DNA of 64,000 nucleotides, from contig NC_086363.1 of the NCBI RefSeq assembly GCF_036324505.1, positions 3,393,790 through 3,457,789 on the forward strand, read 5' to 3'. The position numbers and the translations under genes were made by a program. Positions 1-13,200 of the stretch are shown here, piece after piece. This DNA is from Eleginops maclovinus. Taxonomy: Eukaryota > Chordata > Actinopteri > Perciformes > Eleginopidae. Every line of letters starts with the position of its first letter. Positions within the stretch are counted from its first letter, which is position 1. The notes below the pieces were generated by a model. That model ran no database searches and was not told the origin of the DNA. It was given only the letters and a program-made list of their open reading frames with translations.

Positions 1-772
1 AGAGGGACCCCCGGGGCTCGTACAGTACCGACTAACTATCCCACCAGGGAGCAGTGAAGGAAGAAGGCTGCAGGAGACATCTCAAACTATCAAACCCTCA
101 TTAAAAATGTATTTACAAAGAAATATTGTTATTCTTCACAAGGAAACAGTTGACCCTTCACAGGAATAATGCAAAACCCCTGACGCTAATTCTCTTCCTC
201 TGTCAGTCCGGACTAGAGATGTATTTACTCTGCCCTCTGCTCATTTATCACGTCATGTCCGTGTTGTTATTTACAGCGGATTGATTCCTGCTCCTCTCGC
301 TCAGCCCAGTCCTGAAGCAGGCACTCCATGGCTTTTTACATGCTTACATTTACAGAGGAGGTTTCACACGTCAGCTTCGCAGCAAACACTCTCTACTTTG
401 GTATCTTAGGGTCACTTTGAGGTTTAAATGACATGCATTTTGTAGCAGAAACCTATACTGTTCTAAGGGAAAAACGAGAAGAAAACGGGCATACTCTCTG
501 AGATTTTAAGTGATACGTCTACAAGGAAAAAAGGAACCTCATTGCTTCATTTTGCAAAGATTCGTCAAGCTTATGGAACCACAGACTGTAACCAGGGAAT
601 GCCACACGCTGCACATGTTAGTGAGGAGGAGGAACAGTGTGGAACATCTAATTTCTCCATATCCAAATCAGTATGATGTTGGGAAGAGTAGTGAAGCAGT
701 TGTTTTTTCCTAGACAAAAAAGCACTTTCTTTCCCCTTAAATATGTGATTTTTACCATCATTTAACCTGTTT

Positions 773-1805
<1,033 letters not shown>

Positions 1806-2752
1806 GACCCCCCCCCCCCCACAGCGAGGCCTGGATTTACAACAACCATGTCACAGGCGTTCGCTCCTACATGGACCCTTTTTTGAGTCACATCAGATGA
1901 GATTCACCCCAGTCCATCCCTCAGAAGGTGCCCTTTCTCTTGGATACACTTCAACATGAAACCCGGCTCCAGAATTAAGGATGAAGGAATACATCGGGGT
2001 TGTTTTTGGCTATGACTGGACATCACTACAGAGAGAACTGGAGTTGCCATACTTTTGTCACACACCAGATTCAACTCCTCCAACTCCGGGAAGCTACCAT
2101 CTTTTATTTTACTTTCCAGCTTTAAAACAAAAAGGAAAACACAGCCTGAGGTGTTTTCCTCGAAGCCTCTTACCCTCTTACTTATGAAGATTCCCGCGTC
2201 TTACTTTTAATTCCTCTATTTATCTTTAAAATATAAACCATCAGGAGAAACCATCACCATCTGTTTCTCAAACTCCTGGAGAACAAAGTGCTTTCAGGAA
2301 GAGCAGGAGAAAGGAATCCTCGTTGCTTATTGTCGCTCTGCCCCTCTCTCAGGTGTCTTTATAGCTCTCAAGTTAGAACTAGATGAAGAGAGTGTTTTGT
2401 AGTAGCGGCACCGCGGGGATGTTTTTCCACTCATGAAATATTTAAAAGCTTCTCTTTCAGTGCTCGCTTTTGTCCCAGTTGCTGTCTGTTGTGGTTTTCC
2501 TTCCTCTATATCGTATTCAAAGGTTGTTGTCAAAATAGATTTTACACACCGAGGTTAAGAAGCTGGGAAGGACTGGGCTCGATTCCATTTCATTGTTCAG
2601 TTACACATCTGAAAGCCTGCAGGAGTTATTTAGCAACTTTAACGATTTAGTTTTGTGCATTTTTTGGAAGGCAGTAGTGTCTTGGAGAGGATTTGTTGTG
2701 CAATTTTAAGTTGAGTTTTCATTTTTGTCTTTTTTTTAAGAAGGGAGTTATT

Positions 2753-2868
2753 TTAAAGGGGCCATATTATGCTCTTTTTTAAGGGTATATAGGTTTTTGT
2801 GCATGTAAATGGTCTGCAAAGGCTAAAATCCAAAAGGTAACTACAGAGGGAGTTTCTCTCGCCCCTTT
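2753..2868 (+). mobile_element. TTAA-family element, 5' part only
   Basis: Begins TTAAAGGGGCCATATTATGC and continues with TTTTTGTGCATGTAAATGG and TCTGCAAAGGCTAAAATCC, matching the full-length copies at 32485 and 56186. Similarity fades after about 2868, so this is a 5' fragment in the TRIM67 3' UTR. Confidence 0.7.
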
Positions 2869-5800
2869 ACCATCTATATAAATTTGCACTGATGAGTTAG
2901 CTGATCCGAAGACTCCATGTTTTAATGGCTCGATTTAGTTGTACATTTTTGATCCTCACTTGAATTTACAACTAATAATATTGGCTGAACAGCATCATGA
3001 CTAAACAGGCATGTCATTGAGGTTAAAGGTCAAAATATGCATGTAGTATTTCCTTAAAAGTCTTTCCTTGGTTGCTACAAACTTGTTGAATTAATCAAGT
3101 GAGGGGGAAAGGGTTGATTCATTTCCTTCCTTGATGTTCCCCCTGCAGCCTCTCCCAGGCTCTGGATTACCCATTCGTCTTCGAGGAAATGCTCCCACCT
3201 CGAGGGATGAGTTTGAACAAAAGAAATGGAACCAGAGCCGAGCTTCACTCAGTCTTTTTTTCTGCTTTGCTTTGTTTCATAAGACCAACAGCTCCTATAA
3301 TATATCAAAAGGTAGATGAGGAGGTTGTCTCATGGTAATTCCCCTCTGTGCTCATCTCTCAGTCTCTCTGTAGAATCGCTTTCAGGCATCTGCGATGTGT
3401 CTTGCTCAAAATGAATCTTGAAAAGTCACGTCAGGTGAAGCTACTGCTGCGTCTCTCACCATGGCAGCCTGTGGAGGGGAGAAGCTTCAAAATCCAACCA
3501 AACCACTGTGACTGCGGTTTAACATATGTTTGTTTTTCATTACCCATGTATATAGTTCATTGCAGAGGAGGATGGAGTTATTAAATTAACCTTTATGACC
3601 ACATCTGAAATATTTATAACCCCCTATAATGTTGTGAGGGGGGAGAGGAGACGCAGTGTGGGTTTTGAGAGAATGGAAACACGCACGAAAACTGTGTAAA
3701 TATGTGAGTAACGATGATGACGAAGCATGGATTAAGCATCGAACAAGTTTACAAAAATATCTGAGGCTGTATTGTAAATAGTGTTCTGTATTTCTGTCTT
3801 TGCGTTGAGTGATATGAAAGCCAATTGTTATGACAGCTCGCCCCCTGCTGGTGGGTGGAGGCAACAGCAGGATCGATTCTAATCCCGATGACTGTATCAT
3901 ACCTTCAATCTGTGGCTTTTTGAACAACGTTGGCAAAGATTCTCCTAATTTCACTCGTTTTATCAGCTTTCATGATATTAAAAAGTCTAATCAGGGACGT
4001 AAAATAGCAGTCATTTACATTTTACACGTTTTTATATCAAATCTTTGGGATTACATGTTATTTACCCCACCCGTATTATTTGTAATCCTCTGTTCAACAC
4101 CAACTTTAAATATGGCACGAAAGAGAAATAATCATTTAGGTATTTCTCACTGGAATTCATGAGGTCTAACAGCAGGGACAATATAAAATGTGTTAACCAG
4201 TACATTATTTTTTTAAAGAATTCATTTAATTGTAGTAAAGTAATAGCTTTCATTTTTTAATTCAACAAGTAAGAAATGCTAGTGTAGAATATTTATAGAG
4301 CTTTGTTTTGGCAGATGGAGATGGGATTATGTATTTATTTAATCATGTATTAAGTGGTAACCTATAATCTTACAAACTGCAGCTGTGTTAGGGAAGTCTG
4401 AAAAAGCCCTTCTACTTTACCTGGCTGTTTTGGACTTCATGCTGCATTCAAGTTATGTGGGAAATATGATTCTTCAGTGGCTAAAATGTAAACTTTTATA
4501 TTAACAATGAAATATGTAATATGTGAGTGTGAGGGGGTCGCTTAAAGTGATGAACCCACAGAGAATAATCACCACACTTTTCAGCTCAACCACCCATTTT
4601 AGTGTCTTTCAGCCCTGTTTTGGTTTTAATGTACATTTGTCAAGCACTCAACACATACTTTCAGCAGTTAACTTGAGCTATTCTGCCAAGAGTTGATTAA
4701 AAAATTCAAAAAAGCGTAAAGACAGTTAATATTTAAGCTACGTTTGACTATTGGCGAAGAAATGACCCACAAATTAAGCGTTAAAAATGGTCTGTATTTG
4801 CAGGTTCCTGTTCCTTCACCATATCAGCTTCGAAGATGATGTTAGTATTATCAACTATTTTCTTCTACTGCCCTCAAGTGGCCAAAAAAAGCAGTGTTTT
4901 TAATTAAACAAGGCATTATAGTCCAAATAAAATCATTATATATGATTATTAATTGGAATTCAGTATACAGTCCCCCATCTGAAACTGGTGCCTACAGTTA
5001 CCATATTTCCCACGTGACATGAATGCAGAGTGAGTGTCAAAGCAGCTTCTCCCGACCCAGAACGCCAACATCTAACTCTCTGCCAAAGGGATTTCTTTTC
5101 TGATGTGCACCAGACTGCCCTGCTGACATTTGCATCATGAACGTCCTCCACATCAGAAGAGAAAACTCCCCCCAACCACCACCCCACCACCCCCCCGGGC
5201 TAAACTTTGCTGCAACCAGTGATAGACTTTAGGCCCAGGAGCAAAGTGAGACATCTCTCAGATAACCAGAGGTGAATCGTTCATTCATCTGAAACTCTGA
5301 AAGAGGATTTTAGGGGAACGCGTCTGCGGGCTGTGTCGAAGTCAAAAATTATGCAGAGGAAATTATGACTGGAGGGAGTAATAGCTAAAAGTGTAGGTGG
5401 AGATTCAGGAAGTCAGACGATGCATCAGGTAAAATATTCCTTTTCTTTTCTGAAATTAATATATCAAAACAATACCCAGTGTGACGGATACAAACATATT
5501 TAAAGTCACGTTGGAGTAAGAGTGCATGTCCCCTTTACCCGACACCTATACCCACCCATGAATGTGAGCTTTAATTTAACTGAAGATATAATGCTGGGGC
5601 AAGCATGTCACTGCTTTGAGCCCTGTGAAGAATGGCAGATTTATTTACTCTATAAAGTATGTAGATATATTTATTTTATTTTGTACAGCGCCCTCTTCAA
5701 TTTGTCCAGTATTAAAGTTGAACGGCTACTGATGATATATATATTTACTGTCTATGGTTGGCTAACAAAATCTGAACAGGTTTGCTTCGATGTGCTGCAG

Positions 5801-6287
5801 ATCAGCTTTCCTTTTTATTTAATGTATCAATTATACAAAAGCTGCTTTGAGAAAACGGTGTGAGAATTTGTGACCTCACCCAGCCGCACACTGCCAGATC
5901 ACACCTCTTGTTTCGCCATCATCGCTCAACAACCGTCGCCTCGTTAGTGTCGTCCCTTTGGATCTGGTTCTCTGTAATGATCTGAAACGTCCACACCATG
6001 AACGCAGCTTCTTCAGGCGGTCAAACGTGTGTGTGAATAAGGGGTTTACAGTGAGAGTGTGTGTGTTTCATCATGGAAATGTCTGCTTGTGTGTGACGTT
6101 TTTTTAATTAAATAATTACCCCTCATCTGTCCTGTTATGATCCCCCCCCCCCGCCTCCTGCCGATGTAAATGTTTTGTACGACTTCATGGTTTGTAAATG
6201 AGAAATGCATTGTAACTGAAAAAACCTTTGCAGTGTAAAACACGGGAAACTGAAATGTCTTTTTTCTTTTGTTATTTATAAAAACAA

Positions 6288-6293
6288 AATAAA
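6288..6293 (+). terminator. Candidate poly(A) signal of TRIM67-type gene
   Basis: Canonical AATAAA, followed about 35-45 bases later by GT-rich sequence (GTGTCCGGGTTTTGTT). It is the last good + strand signal before the convergent C1orf131 gene. Confidence 0.45.
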
Positions 6294-7006
6294 TTAACTG
6301 TGATGGAAAATTATTTCACAATAGTGTCCGGGTTTTGTTCACTGACGTCCTCCCACTGTGTCCATTCTGGAGACTGGTAGAGTGGAGCCATGACTCAGCG
6401 ACCTGTAGCACCTTTGGATATTCTGGAAACAGCCTCAGGTTTAGCGCTCATCCAAGGAGTCACTGACGGTTGTCTTCCTCTGGTCCATTCGGTTCTTTCT
6501 ATCCAGGAGGATTTAATCCCTCACCTACAAACACAAACGCATCTCAGCGACCACATTCAGTACGTTCACTTTATCTCTGGATGGTCTACAGCTGCCTCCT
6601 CTGGTTAGTTTGTCAGTGTGATTGTGTTGTTTTACAGGCTTAGTTAAAATAGTTTGGGTTCTCCAACACAACGGACAGATCGCGGTTGTGGAAGACAAGG
6701 AGCTTCTGAGTTATGAGAGGTAAAATGACTTAGTGATTTTGAAGAGAACATAGATAATGACTTCAGTTCCCTGTCAGAGAGGACTGTCGGAGAGTAAAGC
6801 ATTTAAAATATACTAAATATAGAGTTTAGAATGATTTGTTCAGGTGGAAAAATATGGCTTGTCCACAGCTGTACAGCCTTTCTGTTTCCTTAAACTGGGG
6901 GCATGCTGACGAACATCTGACAACAGATAATTACATCATGAAAAACACAATTCTAAATATCTAAACTATCCCTTTAAGTCCAAAGATACCACCTTCAGTT
7001 GTCCTT

Positions 7007-7012
7007 TTTATT
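7007..7012 (-). terminator. Candidate poly(A) signal of C1orf131 homologue
   Basis: TTTATT on the + strand reads AATAAA on the minus strand, 37 bases beyond the stop codon at 7049-7051. That would give a very short 3' UTR. A 3'-UTR intron is an alternative because GTGAGT directly follows the stop. Confidence 0.35.
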
Positions 7013-7048
7013 CCTCGTCATTTGCTACAAGTGGAAGAACCCACTCAC

Positions 7049-9905
7049 CTATTTGCGCCTCTTGTTGCCTTTGATAGTCTGGATCTCCTTGGAGCTGAGG
7101 ATCAGCATGCCGTTCTTGAAGCGGCCCACCTGACCTGAGGGGCCCGAGCTGGAGCCAGAACCAGAGCCAGAGCTCACCTTCTTCTTCTTCTTGTCCCTGG
7201 AAGGAGAAACAGCAGCACAGGAAACGGGTTTAACCCACTGATATTAAGATGAATTGTTTTAGGATAAGTAGGATCGGTCCGTGCTTGTAATTATGCAAAA
7301 TGTTAAATCCTTTATATATTCATCGAAACTGTTTGTTGGTTTGAGTCCGTTTAATTGTTCTTCCCACCACCGTGTGATCTCTACCCGTGACATCCTGGAA
7401 TAAAACGTTTCCAGATATATTTAGAAACCTCTGTCTCACCCACCTCTGATTACCCGGCTTCTTCTTTTTCTTCAGTTCCTGCAGAGCCACGACATCGGGT
7501 GCAAAATTAGACATTATGATTAATTTTCTTATTTATATTGTATTGTTTAATTGGTTTCAAAATGCACGCAGGTCTCACCGGCTGAACCTCCTCCTTTGCT
7601 TTCTGCTTCTTGTCTTGGATCTGCTGCTGCAGCATCTTGTAGTTGACGTAGTCCTTCTTAGGAGGCTGACCAAAGACACAATAATGAAGTTATGGATTTT
7701 TAAATCAGTTTTTTAAAAGGCTGTTATGCTTCTTAAGGTGTACATCGTATTCATTAGTTAATCTTACTCGGGCTCCCAGCATGACGGCTCGGTCCTGCTC
7801 AAACACTCTCTGCTGCTCCTTCTTATAGCCTGTGATTCCAAACCGATGGACCTCAAGACGGGCCTGATGTGGAACAACACAAAGACAGTATGAAGCCAAA
7901 CATGTTACAGATATAAATTGGGATAAATGAAAGGTTATTATACGTGGGCTTCACCAGGGGTTTGAAGCTTTGTTCAGTTTTCTGTCGGACGTTTTTTTTG
8001 CTATTTGTATTCCGTATAAATCTCCCCCATTTTCTTTAAGGGTAAGACGTCATAAAATATGATGGCACACTCTTTGTAGCTTCATTTAAAAAAACTCAAT
8101 AAATGCTTTGAATTAAAAACAGACGTACTCTATAGACCTAAATTATAAATAATTACAGAAATAACGATTGAACCCACCACAAGAAGAATCAATTCACAAA
8201 CCGCAAAACTGAAAGTATAAACGTAACAAACACAACATTAAATTGTGAAATGAACTGTCACCTTTTCCAAACTGAGTTCTTCTGGCACGTCGCTCTCCGT
8301 CTTCTCCGCCATCTTCTGAGGAGCCTTGAGGTGAGGACAGAACCAAAGACAAGAGGAGAGGGGAGAGAAGTGAGTGGAGGTGACAGGAAGAACATAAACA
8401 GAGAGGGTTACTGGAGGTCACACATCTATATTTTTTAATGTCAAAGAGGAAAAAAGTTCTGCATTTGCACAACTAGATTACTTGCTGTCACAACTTTTGC
8501 AAAAGAAAATTCAATTCACAACGTTCAACCATCTACTTGTGTCCCTAAATAAGTGTTAATGCCACTGTTCTATCCTGTAAATGTCAAGCAGCAACACACC
8601 AGGTAAAACATAAACCGTGGGTAGAAAAATACAGACACACACAGAGTACTATTTCTTTTTAAATCTGTACCACTAATGGGGCAACAACACACACAATTAA
8701 TGCCCCTGAAAACATGTCATATTGTGACCTGAATCTTAAAGATTTAGCACAGGTACACAGAGAAAGCTAAAGGAGCGTAGACTTACAGGCTTTTTCTCAG
8801 GGGGAGGCGTCTGCTTAATCCTTGGTTTCTTTCTGGGGTCCTGAAACGTCACCACCTCCACATTGCTCAGCAGCTGGATGTCTGGAGCTGAAAAACACAT
8901 AATATGTTAAGCAAATGCAAACATAGGGAGTGGAGCTGGGAGCTGGAGGAAGGGTGAGATAGAAAACACATTTCAATGACAAAGGTGCATATGTATAGCT
9001 GCAGTCATTATTTATTATTAAGTTTAAGCAATTTAAATATCAGTATAAAAAAACCCTGAGGACTTTTGGATCGATTAACTGAAACAAGACAGTAGAGGGT
9101 ATCAATTCTTGATCACATGTGTGTGTTGTTGCTGCCACCTGTCTGTTCCCTCTGTGCATGTTGATGCTTGCTTTTAGTTCCAACACGATCAGCTTCTTCA
9201 GAGTCACTGCACACATCCTTGGCTACTGGTAACTCTTCCTCCTCCTGTTCCTCACATCTTTTTCGTTTGTTCTTCTTCTGAGACTTGAGCTTCTTTTTTG
9301 ATGCCGGTCCATCATCTGCACCATCAGGCAGAAACAAAAGCAAGAATTAAAACTATTATTTCACTCTGATATACATGATTAACTTGTCTCCTATCGTCAG
9401 AAAAGGAACAATATGAATACGATATCACCATTTGTTCCTGTACACATGAATCCATAGCAATTCAATATGACATCAGCCTGACATTCAACCTCATTGGCAT
9501 ACATTTGTTAGTGCTGGGTATTATATATACACTGTTGGATTGTTGTTGTTGTTTCTGAATGTCTACATAAACTGCAGTTAAACCATGGGTAAAACTACAT
9601 GTGTGCATGGTTGCAGGTTATTATAAAATCAAGCTAACGTTTGCTAACATTACAGTCAGTTCAATTGCTGTACTGAGTTACATTACCATAAATAACAAAA
9701 CTAAAAACGTAAGTATTGTCTTTAGCAGTTAAATTAGTCCAGTGGACAAACTGTTAAACAATTAAGACATTACTAAAACACAATACCAGCCTCTTAATGC
9801 ATGCTAGCAAACCTAGCATATATAGCTAACAGCACTTACCAAACTCATACAGTTTATCCAAAATGTTTTCAAGAAATAGACAATCTCGTCTTCTTTCCCG
9901 TTCAT
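7049..9905 (-). CDS. c1orf131: C1orf131 homologue (DUF4602 nucleolar protein)
   Basis: Exons in minus order: about 9840-9905 (5' limit uncertain), 9139-9315, 8787-8887, 8262-8324 (or from 8315), 7768-7863, 7579-7665, 7444-7478, 7049-7196 (stop TAG). From 9315 downwards all junctions are GT-AG and phases match (1,1,0,0,0,0,2). Product about 255 residues. The conserved core is [20 protein letters not shown], then [20 protein letters not shown], the signature of the C1orf131/DUF4602 family. Lysine-rich runs ([29 protein letters not shown]) suggest nucleolar localisation. The human protein has been reported in the small-subunit processome (established knowledge, from memory). The tail [20 protein letters not shown] is also family-like. 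The first exon is the weak part: its required frame ([17 protein letters not shown]) differs from that of the ATG at 9903-9905. Confidence 0.85.
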
Positions 9906-10204
9906 TTTAAGATAATGATTCAAGCAAGATAAAAGCAAGAAACACCCGAATTTATCGGGATTTATTGATCACAGCCAAATGACAACAAACTGTCTGGTAA
10001 AAAAAACACGTGTGAACACCGCCGGGCGGAATGAGCCTCCACGGCTGCCGTAGTTGCGGAAGTGCCAGTTTGTTACACGCCCATGTAAAGAAGTTCCTCG
10101 GTGTTTTTATATCAAGATTTGAAGAGGCAGGAGTCGGACAAACGTCCATGCGTGTATAACTTCCCTGGATGCATCGTGTATGAGTTTGTAAAGCGTGATA
10201 AAGG
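9906..10204. promoter_or_regulatory. Shared bidirectional promoter of C1orf131 and GNPAT
   Basis: About 300 bp separates the divergent starts of the two genes. The middle (about 10010-10080) is the most GC- and CpG-rich part of the neighbourhood (CGCCGGGCGG, GGCTGCCGTAGTTGCGGAAG) and no TATA box is obvious, as expected of a housekeeping bidirectional promoter. Human C1orf131 and GNPAT are also head to head. Some of this interval must be 5' UTR of one or both genes. Confidence 0.55.
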
Positions 10205-13200
10205 ATGCCATCCAACGCAGTTTATTCGGTATGTATGTTTTGCTTTGCTTGACAGGGAGCTAAGCTAATGTGGCTAACTCTCTGCTGTGTGACATTTGAC
10301 ATTTCATAGAAACAGGGTGAAACACAAATGCATTACTACTAATGTACAACACATACTGGAAACAAACAGAACAATAACGTGCATATTAGTATTTTGCACT
10401 TCCCGTGTTTTCAGAGCCTTTTCTGTTTCTGCTTCTCCACATTTGGACTGTTTACATGGTGAAGTGATTTCCTGGCTTTAAATGATGAGACCCATGTGTT
10501 TTCTAATGCTGCTCCTCCAAGTGTTGAACATTTTGACATATAAGACTGTTACCCTTAAGTGTACACCATGACAATATTTGGACAACTCATAGAGCTTTTG
10601 TTGTAGATCAGACAGAGAATTGTGGACCAGAGCTGATTCTGTGATTTCTTTAGTCAGTGCTTGGTGCCATGAATTGTCATCAATATATTAGAATATTTCA
10701 AGCTTAGAAATTAAAATAGATTTGCAGGCCTCTACCAAGGTATGTGTATCTGCTGTAATTCAGATTTGCACCACCAAACTTGTTTTGGTTTTCATGCTAC
10801 CAATTTTCTGGAGTGGAAGAAGTGCAAGAGTGGAAATCAGGCCAATTCCTTTGACTACTGTCAGACAAACAAATCAAACAGTAAACAAGATCTCATTGGC
10901 TGAGGAAACTGTGCACTGTTTACTAATGCATTATGATGTTTTAAAAAAAATAATAGCACAGAGACCCTATGCTGAAGAAGAGGGATGACTTTGAGGACAT
11001 TTTGGAGGAGAGGAGGACCTCCAGCGACCTGAGGTACGCCCTCAGATGTTACACCCCGGCTCTGTACAAGGGAGAGACGCCGTGTCAATCCAGCCTGCTG
11101 AAGAGCATGGTGCTGCAGTCTGACCAGCTGCACTACGTCATCAGTCAGGTGAGAGACAGGGGCGTCTGATGGATGTGGAGAAGCACTACTTTGTTTTTGT
11201 AATTGATCCGTTTTTGTGATTTAGAGGCAGTGACCATTTTGTTACGGCTAATACTGCAAACAGGATTTAGTCGACTCTGTTTTGTTCCAACTACAATTTT
11301 ATTCACATGTTTAATGATTAAATCTTTATATATTGCAGGCATAGTAGCTAATACATACAATATTATAATATCAGAAACAGAGCGAAAAACACAATTTGAC
11401 GAATAAAAAATGATCAATTTGAATTCTTTTCTTTTGTGATTTTATTTCTATACATATTTAATAAGCATTTTAACTACAGTTTTAATATTCTATTGCCAGT
11501 CACTGTATTTGTCCTGCATTTAATGAAACAATAAATAACTTGCTGTCAGTGTTCAGATGTCCAATATGTTTACCAGATTGATTCATGGTTTTTGCTGCAC
11601 GTGTTAAACATTTCCCTTTTTCTGTGTCAAGATTTCCAAAGAGACGGGCAAGGCGACTGATGACGTCCGGGACGAGGCGTCGGCCATCCTGGAGGAGATG
11701 GCTCACTCGCTGCAGCTCAGCACCGTTCGCTTCTTTGCCTTCTCGCTCTGCAAAGTCTTTAAAACCTTGTTCAGGAGCATCTGTGTCAACGAAGAGGGAA
11801 TCCAGCGGGTGAGAGAACACACTCCTTGAAGACACCATTAAGATGAAACGCACACCTGATCTGCTATGTGTTTTGTTTGTAGCTCCAACAGGCCATTCAG
11901 GAGCACCCGGTGGTCCTGCTACCCAGTCACCGTAGTTACATGGACTTCCTGCTGATGTCCTACCTCCTGTTCACCTACGACCTGGCGCTGCCTGTCATCG
12001 CTGCCGGCATGGGTAAGCATCGAGGACTGTACGCACGGATTTACCAAGTTATGATAAAAACATGCCTGTAATAGATAGATGGATGGATGGGTGGATGGAT
12101 AGAAATATAGAAATGTAAACAAAACCAAAATATAAAGCAGGACATTATATGTACAGTAAGTGTGAGATATTCTGTCTTCAGTTGTCTTTACACTATAGTT
12201 TTTTTTTAGGCTATGCATACTAAATATAAAGGCATTTTGAGTAGGAGTTTCCTTTTGAAAAACACATTTCTGTTCTTGAACCTCTTTTAAAATACGGCGA
12301 CCAGATGTCAGATCGTAAGCACGAATCAAAGAGATAGATGCCAATATAGCAAAAATGCTTTAGGGATAATGTTCATCTAAAACAGGAGTTAGTTGTTGAA
12401 GGCCAACTTTAAAAATGGCCGACAAATCCTTACTTTTTAACGTATTTCTAATGTTCTCATCAATTTAGGGACAGAATATGGCTAAACCTTGACGAAATAT
12501 TGCAGTCCAGAACCACCATGTCTGCACATAACCCTGATGAGAACAGTGTCCTTGTTCCTGCAGACTTCATGGGGATGAAGGTCATCGGGGAGATGCTGCG
12601 GATGTCTGGAGCTTTCTTCATTCGGAGGTCGTTTGGAGGAGACCAGCTGTACTGGACAGTCTTCTCAGAGTACGTCAGGACCATGCTCAAGGTGAGGATT
12701 CTGTTTAGTCCTGAATGATGAAGTCTTTTTCGGTCCTACGGTTGAGGACATTTTGGAGACATTTAAGCTGTTGTAACAATAGTATATGTCATTGATATGC
12801 GTTACATGGCAGGCGATCATTTCAGTTTTCTTATATTTGTTTCCCAGATTGGATATGCTCCAGTTGAATTTTTCCTGGAGGGGACCAGAAGCAGGACGTC
12901 CAAGTCTTTGACTCCAAAGTTGGGTGAGACACTAGATTTCAAGCTATTAAAAAATATAGGAAACTTTTGATTTAATAAGGAGTACTTTCCATTGTGAACC
13001 TCGATATCGTTAACGAAAGTCATAGAAACAAATAAAAGGGATAAACCTCACTTCAGATCCTGTGTTTATAAAATCAGTGACTCACAAATTCATTATTAAC
13101 TAGAAAAATATCAGACAGTCCTTTTTCCCTGACTGTCCCTTCTCCCTCTGTCCTCCAGGTCTGTTGAATATCGTCATGGATCCGTTCCTGAAGGGGGAAG

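Larger units (their letters stand above)
1806..6310 (+). other. Long 3' UTR of the TRIM67-type gene
   Basis: No coding exon is recognisable between the stop codon and the AATAAA at 6288-6293. Short open frames here have no family resemblance. The stretch is AT-rich and unique-looking apart from a C-run near 1808-1820 and a truncated TTAA-family element at 2753-2868. Long 3' UTRs are common for brain-expressed genes. The exact cleavage site is inferred, not seen. Confidence 0.5.

Noticed and set aside
3586..3954. 122-codon minus-strand frame opposite the TRIM67 3' UTR
   Set aside because: No family resemblance and no splice-bounded structure.
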